DNA of 64,000 nt from Lycocorax pyrrhopterus obiensis (Eukaryota > Chordata > Aves > Passeriformes > Paradisaeidae), in the NCBI GenBank assembly GCA_014706295.1, contig JACSVZ010000002.1, forward strand, positions 110,806,930-110,870,929, in the 5' to 3' direction. The notes below the pieces were generated by a model. The model was not told the origin of the DNA. It did no database searches and was given only the letters and a program-made list of their open reading frames with translations. The first letter of the stretch is position 1; every line of letters begins with the position of its first letter. This document shows positions 23,036 through 36,435 of the stretch, piece by piece. The translations under genes were made by a program, and so were the position numbers.

Positions 23036-26000
23036 GATTCTGTGAAAGTCATACTTGTTTTATCTCCATAGCATGTTAAGTAATACCTAATCAAATAAAA
23101 TAGTCCTTATTTCTTCAGTATATTTCTTAGGATACTTTGGCTGCAAGTGGAAGAATCCAGGTTTTATGACCAATTTTATTTTCCTTCCCTTGATGTGATA
23201 ACATGAGTCAGATAAGGGCTCCTAGAGTGTAACTAATGAATCTATCTCTTTCATGAGTAGCTGCAAATTTGACATTTTGGCTGAGATTCCCCAAACTGTT
23301 ATTATCTGCTGTTTACTGTGGAGAATAAGTACAGTTTAAATGGTTGAAATATATGATCAGCTAACTAATAGAGAAAGAACATATTGCTGCAAAGAGATAA
23401 ATATTAGTAAAATGTAGACTAATTGCACAGTGATATAATTAATTTTTATTTCAGTCCAGGAATGATGGAAAAGACACATTGCTTGGAAGCATATATTTAG
23501 AGATTGTCATGTATCTCCAAATCATATGTCATTGGATAAAAGTGTGCATTAAATATACAAAAATATATAAATTTAAATAGGTTCTGTTTTCTCTTAAAAT
23601 TTTGAGGAAGTCATCTCAGTTCTCTAAACAGGAGAAAATTTAGAAGAGGGAGAAGCTGTAAATTAATTATATGAAATTTATGACATTGTAGGTGTTCTTA
23701 CCTGTGAGTTCAATGAACATGTCATCATGCATGTAGTATATTGTAGTAGTAGTGGTGTGGTGTGTGAAATTTATGGTGTTTATCATAGGGAAATGATGCC
23801 AATACTTTTCCTTTTTGTTTCTAAAATGCAAATTGCTATAAGCCAGAGGAAAGGAACACATATATCATTTTGCTGTCTTTTCATAAATACTCATTGGAAA
23901 TGTACTATAAACAAGCATTATAAGCAAGTAAACTGCCTTCAATTCATTGGGGGTTTTGTGTATGTTCAGGAAAAGCAATGCTGTGCACTATTTTAACAGA
24001 AATAGAGCTGCTTCACAGATGTCTGACACCATCATCGGCTTCTCCGTGGTAACAGAAACAATCAGCTTGACTTTAAGTTTTGGATAAGAGCCTAGGTTAG
24101 AAAAAGGAAGCTTCATTTTATTTGGTGTCCCTAGATAAGAAATATGAGCTTCAAGATACACCTTGGAGTCACAACAAACTTGGACTATAATGGATTATTG
24201 TGGAAAGGGAGATCTAAAATCATCGAAGCATTCTGACACTGCCAACAGCAATGTTGCACTTGGGCTGAGTGATCTCTAACTTTGGTATCTCTGATGATCA
24301 GAACTGTGGTGTGAAATTGTAAGCCAAGGAGGTGACGATTCCCCCTAATATTCAGATGAAAAAATTCTTTATGCTTTATTGACTGAAAGCAGCAGTCCAC
24401 TTTTCATCTCTAAGTGCAGATTCAGGTTAGATAGCCTGCTGCTTTTTTCAATATGTGAAGGGAGAAGTATCTAGAGCCAAAATTTTTAAAATATGGATAC
24501 TTGTGTACTTCAATTCTAGCTGGTTTTTTCTGCTGGATAGTATTTTGTTTAATATGACAGGAATCAAAGAAAGGACAAACCTTTCAGTTCATAACATTAC
24601 AACCAGTCCAAATCTATTGCAATTGAAGGCAGTAGATGATATAAAGATGAATGTGTTTTCTTACGGTTCTATTCTCTATTATATAAGCAGGAAAAGCAGA
24701 GTAGAAGGAAACAGGGCAATCAGGCAGAGCAAGAACCCTGGTATTTTCAAAGAATCAAAAATCAGAAGAATTGTGATTTACAAAACTAAAATTTTACCTT
24801 TTCAACCTAATTTTGTGTTCTTAGCTATAGATATTTGAACAGTTTAATAAATGCTATGACAAGGGACAGATATATGCACTCTCCTCTTGTCTACATCAAG
24901 GGTCAGTTTGTATGCTTTTGGAGGTGTTATCTGTCTGGTAAACTGGATCTTCAATTATTTGCTATTGGAGCTATAGAAAGTAATTTTAATCCAGTTTATT
25001 AACTCAAGGTTAACAGAACTGTGATGGAAATAACAGCTTCCTTAGTCATTGTTGCTCCCACTCTGCAATTAAGCCAGGTGGGCACGCTGCTGCACCTGTG
25101 CAATCACACTTGAAAGAAGAGTGGAACTTCTCACAGTGTTTACTAAATAATCCATATGATTCTGCTCTTACTGCATGTCACCTCCTTGAATGGTTTCACG
25201 CAGCTGCATTTCAGCCTTCATCTTCATTCTTAGAAGAACAGAAATTTTTTTCTCCTTTTATCCGCACATGATCTTTCTGAAATGGTTCCTTCATTGGGTT
25301 CTAGTGCAAATCCACTTAGTTCAGCTCTTCCCAGTTCTTTTAATTGATTAAGTGCTGTCGGTGTCATTAATACCGTAAAAAAACTCTTTATGTCATTACA
25401 AGTCAATTTAGAATTGCTGGCCAGTTAGTTAAATTTAACAGCAATGGGAGTTATCCCATTTAATGTTCATTTTAACACCTTCCTGTATAACTCTCTTTAT
25501 CATTACTGATGACTAACTTAGGTTCATCAACCTAAAATATTCTATAGAGTATTTCTTGTTGAGCATGATGTTTCTGTTAAGATTTCTGGAGGGATGAAGA
25601 AGAAAAGCAATGTTCGATGTAGAGTTCCTGTAAAAAAGTATTGTGATTATGTTGTTGGATTGGTTCATGTCCTATATTAAAGAGAAAAGTAGCTGTGTTA
25701 GGTTTAGTTATGGCAAAGAATTTATCTTGTAAGTTTTTGTTATGTTCTGTTAAAAATATCTTTTCAAAGGACTGTATGTCATTTCTGCATTTAATTTAGC
25801 AGGAATCATCTGGATCTCCTCTTTTGAGGCTGGTTGATAAACTGGGACCAGACTGCATATATAGAATGATTTGTGGAAGGAAATGAGGAATACTGCAAGT
25901 AACACACTGGTGTGGTCAAAATGTATGAATAAGGATTTAAAAAGCTAAGGGTCCATATCCTATCACTCATGATGCAAGCATGAATAGCAGTATCAAACTT

Positions 26001-29000
26001 CAAGGTAAAGAGAAGACAAAAAATAGGAACAAGATTGCAGTGCAAATACAGAAGGTCATAATAGTGATTAGCACAGGGAATATAGGTGTGATTAATAGCC
26101 AAACATGTGATATGGGAATGACAAGGTGAACAAGGACCCAGTAGCCGCACCACTATTTTCCGAAGGGTTGGTTGACAGCTCCTATGAAATGAAGTCAAAA
26201 CAAGATCTGAAGTCTGCATCACAACCTTGTTGACCTTCTGAAGCTAATTTAAATGTTTCGTATTTGCCACACGAAGAGATTTAGTGGGGGCTGACAAGAA
26301 AGGTTAGGTCTCTTACAGTTCAGGAGCAGAACCCTAAACTTCAATTTCATGAGGATGCTGTAAGTCACTGTTGACACACTTGAACTTTCTGTTATTAGCT
26401 GTTGTACCTTTGCTAGAGGAAAATAAGAAAAAAATTATCTGCTTTCTCATATGACAGATGATATTTTGGAAATTTTTTCAGCTTAGATATATAGTATGTT
26501 ACAATTTTTTTCTGAATTCAAAGTATTAATCTAAGGTAACTTAAAGCCTACTGACTGAATTTGTTGAGGTTTTGGGGTTTTTTTTGTTTTTAAATTAATG
26601 GCACTCATTGAGAATGACTGAACTTCTATGCTCACTTCTAAGCTGAGATCCTTCTTAAGTAGAAGTGTTACATTCACTTTCAAAATGAAGTTCATGTTCA
26701 AATTCTGGAATAAAAATATTTAAATTGCATTGTATTTTAAATAGAGCAGTTGAAGGAATTTTTTTTTTTAATCTTATGATAACTTAAGATTTTGATACCT
26801 TTTTATGCTAATTGAGACAAGTTCAAAATTTCAAGGATTTGCGTATTAAAACCTCAGTTTTGCAGACTGGATCAATCATATTGCTAGCTATGAAATACTC
26901 CAAAATGTGTTTTCCAAAGTTTCTTGAAATGAAGATTCATTCATTCAAACACAGCTTAAGACTCATGGGTTTTGCCTATTTTTTCCTGCTTACCTTTTAA
27001 GACATTTGTTACCTGTTACTATTCTCTTCCTATTCCTGATATAGTCTCCACCTAAAAGAATCTCAAGTAGGGTTTTTTCTCTTCTAAATTTAATTATCTA
27101 CATAGATGCTTCAAGAGAAGTTCAGAAACCTGACTCAGATGATCAGTTTCTATGTCTGCATTACTGTGAGGTAAGCCACAGCTCACCTAAAAACACTAAT
27201 TCTTCCCATTTCCTGTAAAGATAGTCTAGAGGGCTAGACTTTAGGGTTGATATTTTCTGGATTGTGCAAGGACAGGTGAAAATTACCATTTAAGTCTAGG
27301 AGTGCATTTTGACATGGAGGCTTTTGCTCACATTCAAAGCTTGCTCTTATGAAAAAAAATTGTCCAATTGTGTTCTCTGACTATAGCCTCTAAAACACAT
27401 GAATCCAGTCAATTTCAACCCATTTTGACAGAAAGGCAAAAGGTTTTAGGATCCTGAAAATTTGGTGAGTGTTGTCAGCTTAGTAGAGGAGTTTCAGTTA
27501 GTGCCCCTTCTTGATGAAAATGTAAGAAAAAGTCAGCCTTTTAAAGTTGGGGGTTTTTTTGAGGAGTAACTAAATGTCAAAATTAGGTTATGTATAACCA
27601 CAGACCAGCCATAACACACACAGTTTCCTGCCATTGGTGTGGTAGGAAAAAGGGAAGGAAAGGATTTTGTGACATAGAAACTGAGTTTAAGGAATAAAAT
27701 GCACAAATTCTTAGGAAACTATCTTCATTTTGCACTACTCACAGAAAATTTATGTTAGATAAGAAGAAAAAGCCCCTAGTTTATGTAATTTAGGAAGTGG
27801 TTTTGCTGATATATGTTATTTTCATTGGGTAATTACTAGGAACTCCACTGTCAACCCTTTTGCTGACAGTGGTTTGACCTAGATGGGGATTTCTGTACTG
27901 GTATATGCATTTCTTGGATAGGCTGGGGATGAAGAACTCTTTTTTCATTTTTCAAATAATTAATCTCCTTCTACATATCTTTTATCAAGTATTTGTGTCT
28001 TGACTGCATATGCTATTTTACTTTGATGTGTATTATATATTTTAGTAAACTTGGACAGCAGTTTTAACTCTAAAATGCTGTTTCAGAAGAAAATTAAAAT
28101 GTTGTTCAGAATACTAATTATGCATTTTTCAATAATGGAACATTTCAAGCTGGTAGTCTACCTGTGTGTGCACATAGACACGTATGCATATATACATTTA
28201 TATAGACAGACATACATGGAGATATATGTATATAAATATATGTGTGCATGTATATACAATAAAAAGTGTGGGGTTTTTTTTGTCTTGTCTGCTTCTTGCT
28301 TCATGAGAGTAAATGATGACTTAATCTGTTTTTAGACACAGATTTTCTGAGAAGGTAGTATCCACCTGAAAGCACGCTTGCTCCCTTGTGCCTTAGCTGC
28401 ACTCATTTCATTGTAATAATGCATCAGATTAGACCTCATTTAAACTCTACACATTTTTAGCCTCTTTTATTCATTCCTGATGTGAGATAAAAACAGGTGT
28501 TTAACTACTGTGAATTTCCTTTGGCATGCCAATATTCAGTATTCAGGTTATTTCAAAGTCCTTAGTTGTCCCTGGAATGTTTGATAATTTTCTTGTTTCC
28601 CCACACACTTTCATCTAAATATGTCTTTTAAAAGTATTGTAATTATCTTTTGATCTTGGTTGTATCTTTTTTTATACCAAAGTTTGCTTTTAAAAAAAAA
28701 AACCAACCTCTAGTCCCACTCTCTTGTGTTGCTTCAATCCTTCTGGAATGCAATCCCTGATTTTTAGAAGAAGATACTGAGTCATGCATACATAAAATGC
28801 CACGATGTAGAGCTTCCCTTTCCCTGTGGCTGTCAAATCTCAGGTCAAATGGTCATCTGGCATTGGTGTGCTGTTGTTGAACCTCATTATTGTTGCTCAT
28901 CTGCTCAGCAAGACAAAGGCTCTGCCTGGCTGTTAACAGTTAAACATGTTAAACAGAGTTCAGAGGGCTGCAGTAGCAAATTGTGCTGTACAAAATGGAA

Positions 29001-29859
29001 TGTATAAATTGGTACTTAGCTGCAGTACAGAAGTGTGCAATAAAACTCATAACTGTGAATTTTACCCAATTTCAGAAACTGTGATTTGAGTGAAGGGACA
29101 AAATCATGTCTGACTACTTAGATAATAAGGACGCACTGAAATGGTTATGCGAAAAACCTCTTTTGAGATTTCTTTTAAATTAATATTATAAGTATAGTAG
29201 AAAAAAGTAAATTAATATTTTTTCTGTGTACTTTAATCTCTTTTATCTTCTTTCCTGGCCATTAAGTTATAGTAGGAGTAGTTTTTCCTATAAAGGTGGA
29301 TCAAATTTTTCATATGAATTCTTCCTAAGATTTCAGAGTGAAAATGTGTTTGAGAAGACAATTACATATTTCTTTCTTAGTCAAGAACTAAAATTCATAT
29401 TTGTACTATATTGTATTGGAGAAATGCACTAACTGGAATTCTGGATACTTGCAGTCCATTGTACAAGTACACTAGGAGCAGAGTAGCAAAATTTAGTTTT
29501 TCTAAATGCATATTCTAAGCACTATGTACTAATGGATATAAAGATAATTTGAATTCTCTGCTATGTTGTTCTTCCACATATGTTGTATTTGTTTTCACTG
29601 TTACTTTTTTCTTTTAGCGTCTGCCTTTAAATGATCTTTATGAATATATGTTTACTGGTGGGAAGATGATTTTCCTTTTTTTTTTTTAATTTACGCATAT
29701 ATTTATGTCAATGATGGAATAAAGTCTAGAAATAATATGTTTGTGGTAAGTGCTTTTGAAGAACTCAGCACAGTGTCTTCACTAAACAGCCTTTTCCTGC
29801 TTCAAGACACTGGAGGTATCTGAAGGAGTGTTGAGGAAGACAGAATCACAGTCTCTAGG
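23036..29859. other. Unique non-coding stretch
   Basis: Nearly 7 kb with no recognised gene or transposon. A 127-codon plus frame (24,455-24,838) and a 138-codon minus frame (25,806-26,222) have no domain, signal or family resemblance that I can see. Also present: a 9-bp perfect inverted repeat at 27,845-27,872 (CCACTGTCA/TGACAGTGG) and an AT/GT-rich imperfect repeat near 28,165-28,262. Confidence 0.5.
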
Positions 29860-30038
29860 ACTGATCAAACTGTGGAACAGGTTGCTCAGAGAAGTGGTGA
29901 AGTCTTCATCCTTGAAGACATTAAAAATCTGACTGGGAATCCTGCAGCTGTGGGTGCTGCCGCCGCTTTGAGCAGTGGGTTGTACTGGACAGTCTCCAGA
30001 GGTGCTCTCAAATAACTTCAAATATTCCGTGACTCTGC
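29860..30038 (+). mobile_element. CR1 LINE, short 3' fragment
   Basis: The plus-strand CR1 tail includes CTGTGGAACAGGTTGCTCAG, AAGTGGTGAAGTCTTCATCC, GACAGTCTCCAGAGGTGCT and a decayed terminus ATTCCGTGACTCTG. About 180 bases, diverged. The minus-strand frame at 29,782-30,054 overlaps it and is incidental. Confidence 0.8.
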
Positions 30039-31527
30039 AACTGTGGTGAGCCAAGAAAATGGCAGTTTTGTCATGCGCACAGTGCAGAGAGCTCTGTTTT
30101 CATGCTGAGAAAAGTGCTAGTATGATCCCATCCTCTGTCCAGAGAGGAGGAGAGTGGTCCACAAAGGACAAGAGAAGGATGAGCTGGAAGAGCAGCGGCT
30201 GTGTTTCTGGAATGCCAAACTAACAAATGAATGCTCAAAACTCAGCTGCCTCTTTCCACGGGTCTCTGTGGTTAAAATATTTTTAAAAGCTGACCTTATG
30301 GATCAGAAGAGATGATCTTTATCATGACCCTCACTTCCCTAATCTACTTATCCTTTTTCCTCTGGGACCATTGAAAGGATAGCACACTATGTTCTATATT
30401 TCTCTCTCTGAAAAATTCCCTTTACTTAGAGAGGAGATGAAACATTTCTGTTTTTCTTTCATCTTCTAGCACCAGTGTTCCTTCCTGTTTCTTTCATCTC
30501 TCAGGGTTTCTCTCTTCCTCTTATAGTGCTTGAAAGAAAACACCTACCTCATTCAGTTATCTAATCTAGGGGCCCTTCCCTGCTACCAACATCCACCCCT
30601 TTTTTTTTCCATTTACCTCATTAGGGAACTCAGTCTCCACTGACTTTTCTTATCCACTCTGAATGCTGCTGTTATCATTCTTGCCTAGCAGAGGAAAAAA
30701 AAAAAAGGAAAAAAAGAAAAAAAGACTGATGCTATTCCTGCTCTGGGAAGTACGCCAAATTATGGATTTTCTTAGCAAAACTCTTGGAACTCTATTCCAC
30801 CTCCTTACCTCCCACACTGGGCACACTCTGAAAGACTTTGTAAAATATAAATTTTAGGAAGAAATAATCTCAGCCTAGACACACTGATAAAAACATGCTT
30901 TACTCATGTAAGTAAACTATGTCGTATGTTTAAACTGTCTCCGTCACTGTCTTGCTACTGTAGCTGTTATTATTGATACTTTCCAACAAACCTTGTGTTC
31001 ATTTTTCTGTCAGTTTTTTTTGTCTGACTCAATTTCTCCTAGTCTATCTGATGAATGCAATGTACTTAGCATTGCCTTAAATAGCAGTTTGTGATTTTAG
31101 ATTATTCTTACTGTAGGTGGTGTCATACATTTAAAAAAAATCACTATTTTAAATGAAAATTTAAAATTACCTCTGCACAGTGTAGTTCAGATATTGGGGT
31201 TACAATTTGTACAGGCACATTATTTGAAGAAAAACCGCCCTGGTATAGTTTCAGAGGTGAGCTGCAGAATCTTGTACTAAATCTCAAATAGGGTATAAAT
31301 GTACGCTGCCCAACAGCCAGTGTTGGTGCTTGCACCCAAAATATACTATTCCAAATCTGCTCAGTTGAACTTAAGCCTGGATGTTTGTCACCAACTTTGG
31401 TGCTTAGAAGCTGTCTCCTAAGTGTGCTGGTGTCTAACAGCAGGCAGCTAGGTTACACCAAGGTACTGAGCAGTTCAGACGTACGTTTTTTGTCTCATAC
31501 ATGTTCTTGTTCACTTCCCCCACGCAA
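30039..31527. other. Unique non-coding stretch
   Basis: No gene. An A-rich run interrupted by G lies at about 30,691-30,725, and pyrimidine-rich patches at 30,440-30,620. Confidence 0.55.
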
Positions 31528-31786
31528 GTAGCAATAGCTCAAGGGGAAACAGCCTCAAGTTGTGCCAGGGGAGGTTTAGGATGGATATTAGGAAAGATTT
31601 CTTCATTGAAAGCATGGTTAAACATTGGAACAGGCTGCCCAGGGAAGTGATGGAGTCACTATCCCTGGAGGTGTTCAAGAAAGGAGTGATATGATTTTAG
31701 TGCCATGGTGGAATTATGTCAACAGTTGGAGTTGGTGGTCTTGGAGGTCTTTTCCAACCTTAATCATTCTAGGATTCTATGATTCA
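31528..31786 (+). mobile_element. CR1 LINE, 3' fragment with intact terminus
   Basis: The plus-strand CR1 includes CTCAAGGGGAAACAGCCTC, TTGTGCCAGGGGAGGTTTAG, ACTGGAAC-like text (ACATTGGAACAGGCTGCCCA) and GGTCTTTTCCAACCTTAATC, and ends ATTCTAGGATTCTATGATTC. It is about 260 bases and 5'-truncated. Confidence 0.93.
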
Positions 31787-32493
31787 TTTAAAGTCTGAGA
31801 GAAAGTGAGCAAATTTGTCTCTATAGCTTATTTTTTAGAGCAGTTGCCTAGGAAGGGTGCACAGTTTTTGAACTGAAATAAGTTGTACAAGTTATAATGG
31901 AATATATAAATTGTGCATTGAGACAATGGACTTTCAAAGGTAAAAGGAAGTGGACTGCAGTTCCGCTTTTTGCACCATCTCTGGGAATGTTCTTTTATAT
32001 TTTTCATTGGCACAAACACAATTATTCCAGTTCTCAGTCGTTCACAATTTTTCACTTAGTATCATCAATTACAGTCAGTCTTTGCAAATCTGAAGTGTTA
32101 TTCACACTCGATTTTCTTCTAAGTGGTGGGAAACAGAGTATTACTGTTCTTCTTCAGTAAGACTTTAAAGTATATGTTGATTAAATAATTTAATTTATAA
32201 TTTAATTTCTTTTTTTTCTTTCTCTTTCTTTTTTCTTTTTTGCACTCCCCACCAAGTCTCAGTATCAAGCCTATTCTGTACTGATAGTTTTGCATAGTAG
32301 TTACATTTGGGCACTGAGGAATCCAGCTGTTCTTGCTTAATTGCAGTTTCATTTTTAATAATTTCAATTTTCAGTTTGTCCTTCTTTCTTCTCCAGGTAC
32401 TTAATAAATTCCAGTCTCTCCAGGGCTTATATAGTTGACTGGGCAGTAAATAGTGTTTTATCACTTTCTGACCTAAATATTTTCTCCTTAAGT

Positions 32494-32579
32494 CTTTGTT
32501 CCACTAGAAAGAGGAGGAGACAAATTTAAAATGAATGCAAAGCATTAGAAAGACACTTATTTGAAGAACAGGAAAAATA
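32494..32579. repeat. 86-bp direct duplication, copy A
   Basis: It aligns without gaps to 34,533-34,618 with seven differences counted by eye, about 92% identity. The flanks do not match. On the minus strand it contains TCTCCTCCTCTTTCTAG, which resembles a pyrimidine tract and splice acceptor. Confidence 0.9.
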
Positions 32580-33179
32580 GGGGAAAAAAAAGGACAGTGT
32601 TACAGCTGTTTCTTCCCAAATAGGGAATCATATCAATAATACCCTGTACTTAGAAATGGAGTTCTCGGGTTCCAGTAGAATAAAAAGTGATTGAAACCTA
32701 GTCCAGTTATTAAACTGATTATGTTTCTAACACATTTTGTTTTCAATTTTGAAAGTGTTGTGAGTTTTTTTGTTGCTGAATGCTTTTAATGACTAAAAAA
32801 TAAGATTATCAGTTGAGAAGAGGCTGGTCCCTTACTGGTGCACAAAGAAACATGTCTTAGTTTTTCTCAGAATTTGTTTCTAATGCTTATTCTTTTTAAA
32901 AGATAGATCCAAATCTTTCCAGGATATCATTTAATAAAACCATGCTATTTTAATGTTGTTTGTTGAGCAGCCACAGGAGCATATGGATCCTTTACAGTGA
33001 AAGGATGGCTATCTGTTCAAAAATAATCTACATAATTATTTACAAAACAGGAAAATTACAATAAACTTCTTCCTGCAAGTTGCTAAAATAATCTCGTCAG
33101 GAAGAATTTGAATTGACATGGAAGGAATGAAGAGGGAAATTACAGAAATGAAGATGCACATCTAAATATACTGCAGTTT

Positions 33180-33800
33180 GAAATATTTCAATTTACATGC
33201 AAATTGAATATTGAATAAAAAAGCTTTAAGAAAATTAAAGCATAAACCATTTTATAAATTAGAGAATGTGCAAAAGAAAGAAACACATTTTGCATGTTTC
33301 TCTGCTATCCTCTTGGCATATATATTATGATCTTTACTACCACTCTTCAATTAATGAAAGGTAAAAGAGTTTGGATTTAATTCCAGTAGGACATATAATG
33401 CAGTACATCACAATATTATTGCAAGGCAGTTATTAGCATTAATCATTATGTATATATTCTCCTTGATTTATTAGCAGAAAGATGAAAGGAAAAAAATTAA
33501 TTTGAGGAACCAGGTCAAATAAAATAAAATAAAATCTGCTTTTGGAAAAAAATTCAGCTGCATAAATATTAATCGCATTTAGTTTTAAATGTGTCTGCAA
33601 ATTACAGTAGATAAATTACATTGCCACTGGAAATTACATAATGAGAGTTGTTATGCAAGGGAATGCCTGTAGTACTGTATTAGAAATGATACTGCACTCT
33701 GCCTGCTTTTATCTGTCTATCATTAAAATTTATGTCTATTGGCCAAGCCGTTCATGACAAACTCCCTTATTTTTGGATTAAATACTAATTTGTTACAACA
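33180..33800. promoter_or_regulatory. Candidate conserved non-coding element
   Basis: The region is AT-rich yet not simple repeat. It has a perfect POU octamer ATGCAAAT at 33,197-33,204, many ATTA/TAAT homeodomain cores (for example in TTAGCATTAATCATTATG near 33,434) and a TTGGCCAAG-like site near 33,740. This texture is typical of deeply conserved vertebrate enhancers. No alignment was possible, so this is an inference from composition only. Confidence 0.25.
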
Positions 33801-34532
33801 AAATGAGTGCCTCCATGCACTCTTTTAAGTCTATTGGAAATTTTTGTTTACAAGTACTGAAAAATAATTGAACATAAAAATTAATAATCCCTTCTAGAGA
33901 AAGAAAATATTGTTTAACATTTCTTCACAAAGATGCTTTTTTGTTTATATGTACGGTAGTCGTATTGGTATCAAGAGGAGGCATGCAAGAAGGACAAAAA
34001 CACTTCTAGTTGATTGGCAAGATTACATAATGGGATTTTATTTTGAGAATTTTAGGTTTATTGGTAGTTAGCAAACTACCCGAAAGTATAAATTAATTTA
34101 CTGTGTAAATTTATTGTTGTAGCAACAATATGGCTATTTTAACATGATCTTCATGTTTTATGCAAATGTCCAAACATCTAACTCTCATTAAGGTGTTCAG
34201 TCTTTTGTCTTCTGTCTTTAATTAACTTTAGCTGCCTGTATGACAACTGTAATAAGAAGAAACGTATTTGTGAGGTTAAGTGAAAGGAAGAAACAAGTAG
34301 GAAAAAAATACGTAACATTTATGAAGACAAAAGCCATTTCCAAGTGTGCGGTCAACACCGATGCTGCAATAAAACACAGCGGAATTTCAAACAGAGCTGG
34401 CTTAGTTTTGTCATTGGGTGTTTGAAGGTTACCAAGCTGCGTCTGCTGCCTGGCAGTGTTTACTGCAGTGTGTGGGGCATGGACTCGGACCCAGAAGCCT
34501 CCATAGGGTCTCATTCTGCAGAATTCCGATAC

Positions 34533-34618
34533 CTTTGTTCCACTAGAGAGAGGAGGAGACATATTTAAAATGAATGAAAAGCCTTAGAAAGATACTTACT
34601 TGAAGTACAGGAAAAATA
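34533..34618. repeat. 86-bp direct duplication, copy B
   Basis: Partner of 32,494-32,579, same orientation, about 2.04 kb apart. On the minus strand it carries TCTCCTCCTCTCTCTAG (acceptor-like) and TTCAAGTAAGTATC (donor-like, not matching as well in copy A). Confidence 0.9.
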
Positions 34619-36435
34619 CGAAAACCATGAACTAGAAGGAGAATGCTCCTTTAAAATGCTAGGAAAGGGAAGTTGCAAAGGCAAAGGAGAGAAAGTCCTG
34701 AGCTTTCCGGTAGTAAACGAGAATTATATAACTGTCAAGGAGGATCCCAAGGAAAAAATGGGCAAGGAGAACTAAAAAATTAATTCTACTGAAAACAAAG
34801 TGTGACATTATCACTTCAATACTTCTATAAAGTTTCTTCATTTTGTGTTAAATTTTTCTTTACACAAAACCAGAAAAAAGTGGGTTTTTTAAAAAAAGTG
34901 CCATACCTGGCTATGTACTATGAAGTTCTCATGAAAAGCTTGCACTTCTAAAAGGAACTCTGACACAAATGACCTATTTTTCTATGTAGCTGACAAACCT
35001 AGCCGTAACAATAGTGGAATACAAATAAATAGCACCTAAAATACTTGTATCCTGAAAGTATGCAATGAGGAAGGAGAAACTGTAAGCCAGAACTATGGAT
35101 TGAAAATTACTTTGGAGACTTGAAGGATTATCTAATTTTTAGGCATATGGAAATACATACTTTCACATTCCATTGACTGCTTTCAAATACTCTTCACATC
35201 CAACATTCCCTAAATGTTGGTGAGCCTTTTTTATGTGTTAGTGCTTTTAATAATAGTTTATGTTTGTATTTAACTTTAAAGATCTTAAAGAGCAGCGACT
35301 ACTTAATAACTATTGAATATGTTATTGTCAAAATGCATCATGTTCGTGGAACAAGTACATAAAATATTTGTCATAACTATCCTTGACTTAACTTGGACTT
35401 ATTTTTTGTGTTATTAAAGCAGACTTTCCTGCTTGAAATCGTAACAGTACAAAATAAATGGATTGGTTCACTGTCATGGTAAGATAATGAATGCACTTCA
35501 TCTTTCTGTAGCGTGCCAGCAATAACGTATAGAACATAGCATGATGTTTGATATTTTCTAGCTATTTGCGTGGGTGGTATTGTTTTAAAACTAACCTAAT
35601 GCCTTTCAACAAAATATGTGGCAAATGCTCCTAGTTCTTCTAGCTTCGATTGTATTTGAAGCATAATAGGAAGATTTTATGAGAATCTCATTGGACTCTA
35701 AAGTCCACTTCGTAGGACTATTAACACTAAGTGAAAACAGTAGAACTTAAGCCAATACTTAGCAGAACTAGTTCAGGGTTGTCTCCATCCAGATCCACCC
35801 ATTTCTTAAGTTATTGCCTCTCAGATCATTCTGTCTTGGAAAAAATATACTGCAAGCAGTGGGAATTAAACACACAAGTCCTTCCAGTACTTCAGGTATA
35901 GGGGACAAGCCTTCCTCCTCTGTTATGTCAGATACTGTAATTCTTGATAAATACAGAAAAATATGGCATATTTTTTCCAACAAGAATTGTGTTTTGTTAT
36001 TTTTATGTATTTATGAAAATGAAACAAACAAATATCATTGAATAGATTGTGAGCCCTTTAGGGAACGTTCTTTATTTGTACTTTCATGCTTGACTATGCA
36101 ACTAGAAAACCTAAATATGTTGAAACATAAGAAGACTGTAATCATAGCTTTTAATACTTTCATTAGTACCTAGATATTCTAAAATGTATAATCTTTAACT
36201 TTTTTCTTCTCTAAAGAATAAACAAAAGTAAGCAGCAAAAAATAGCAAGCATTGCTGCATAGGTCTATGTACCATAGCTATCTATGTGTAAATAGACATG
36301 TATAAATGTATGAAAGAATCATCTGCAGCTCTTAACAGAGAAAAAAAGTTCTGTAGGGAAAAGTGGCAGGCAGAAATACATAATTCTTCTCTGGAACCTC
36401 TTAGTGTGAATTCATCCATAGCAAGGTAGTGCAGG

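Larger units (their letters stand above)
31787..36435. other. Unique stretch with an 86-bp duplication and AT-rich motif-dense block
   Basis: No recognised gene. It contains a direct duplication (32,494-32,579 and 34,533-34,618), a pyrimidine tract (about 32,208-32,243) and an AT-rich region at about 33,180-33,800 dense in ATTA and octamer-type motifs. Minus-strand frames at 32,195-32,464 and 34,218-34,562 begin at or just beside the duplicated blocks but match no family known to me. Confidence 0.5.

Noticed and set aside
22066..23071. Several frames of 73-114 codons on both strands
   Set aside because: They fall inside the long CR1 copy, and none corresponds to an intact reverse transcriptase.
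24455..24838. 127-codon plus-strand frame
   Set aside because: Hydrophobic start looks membrane-like, but there is no consistent signal peptide or family match, and no exon structure.
25806..26222. 138-codon minus-strand frame
   Set aside because: No family resemblance, odd composition rich in Cys, His, Ile and Tyr, no splice or start context; consistent with a chance frame in AT-rich DNA.
34659..34841. 60-codon minus-strand hydrophobic frame as a membrane protein exon
   Set aside because: Hydrophobicity is common in T-rich antisense frames, and nothing else supports it.
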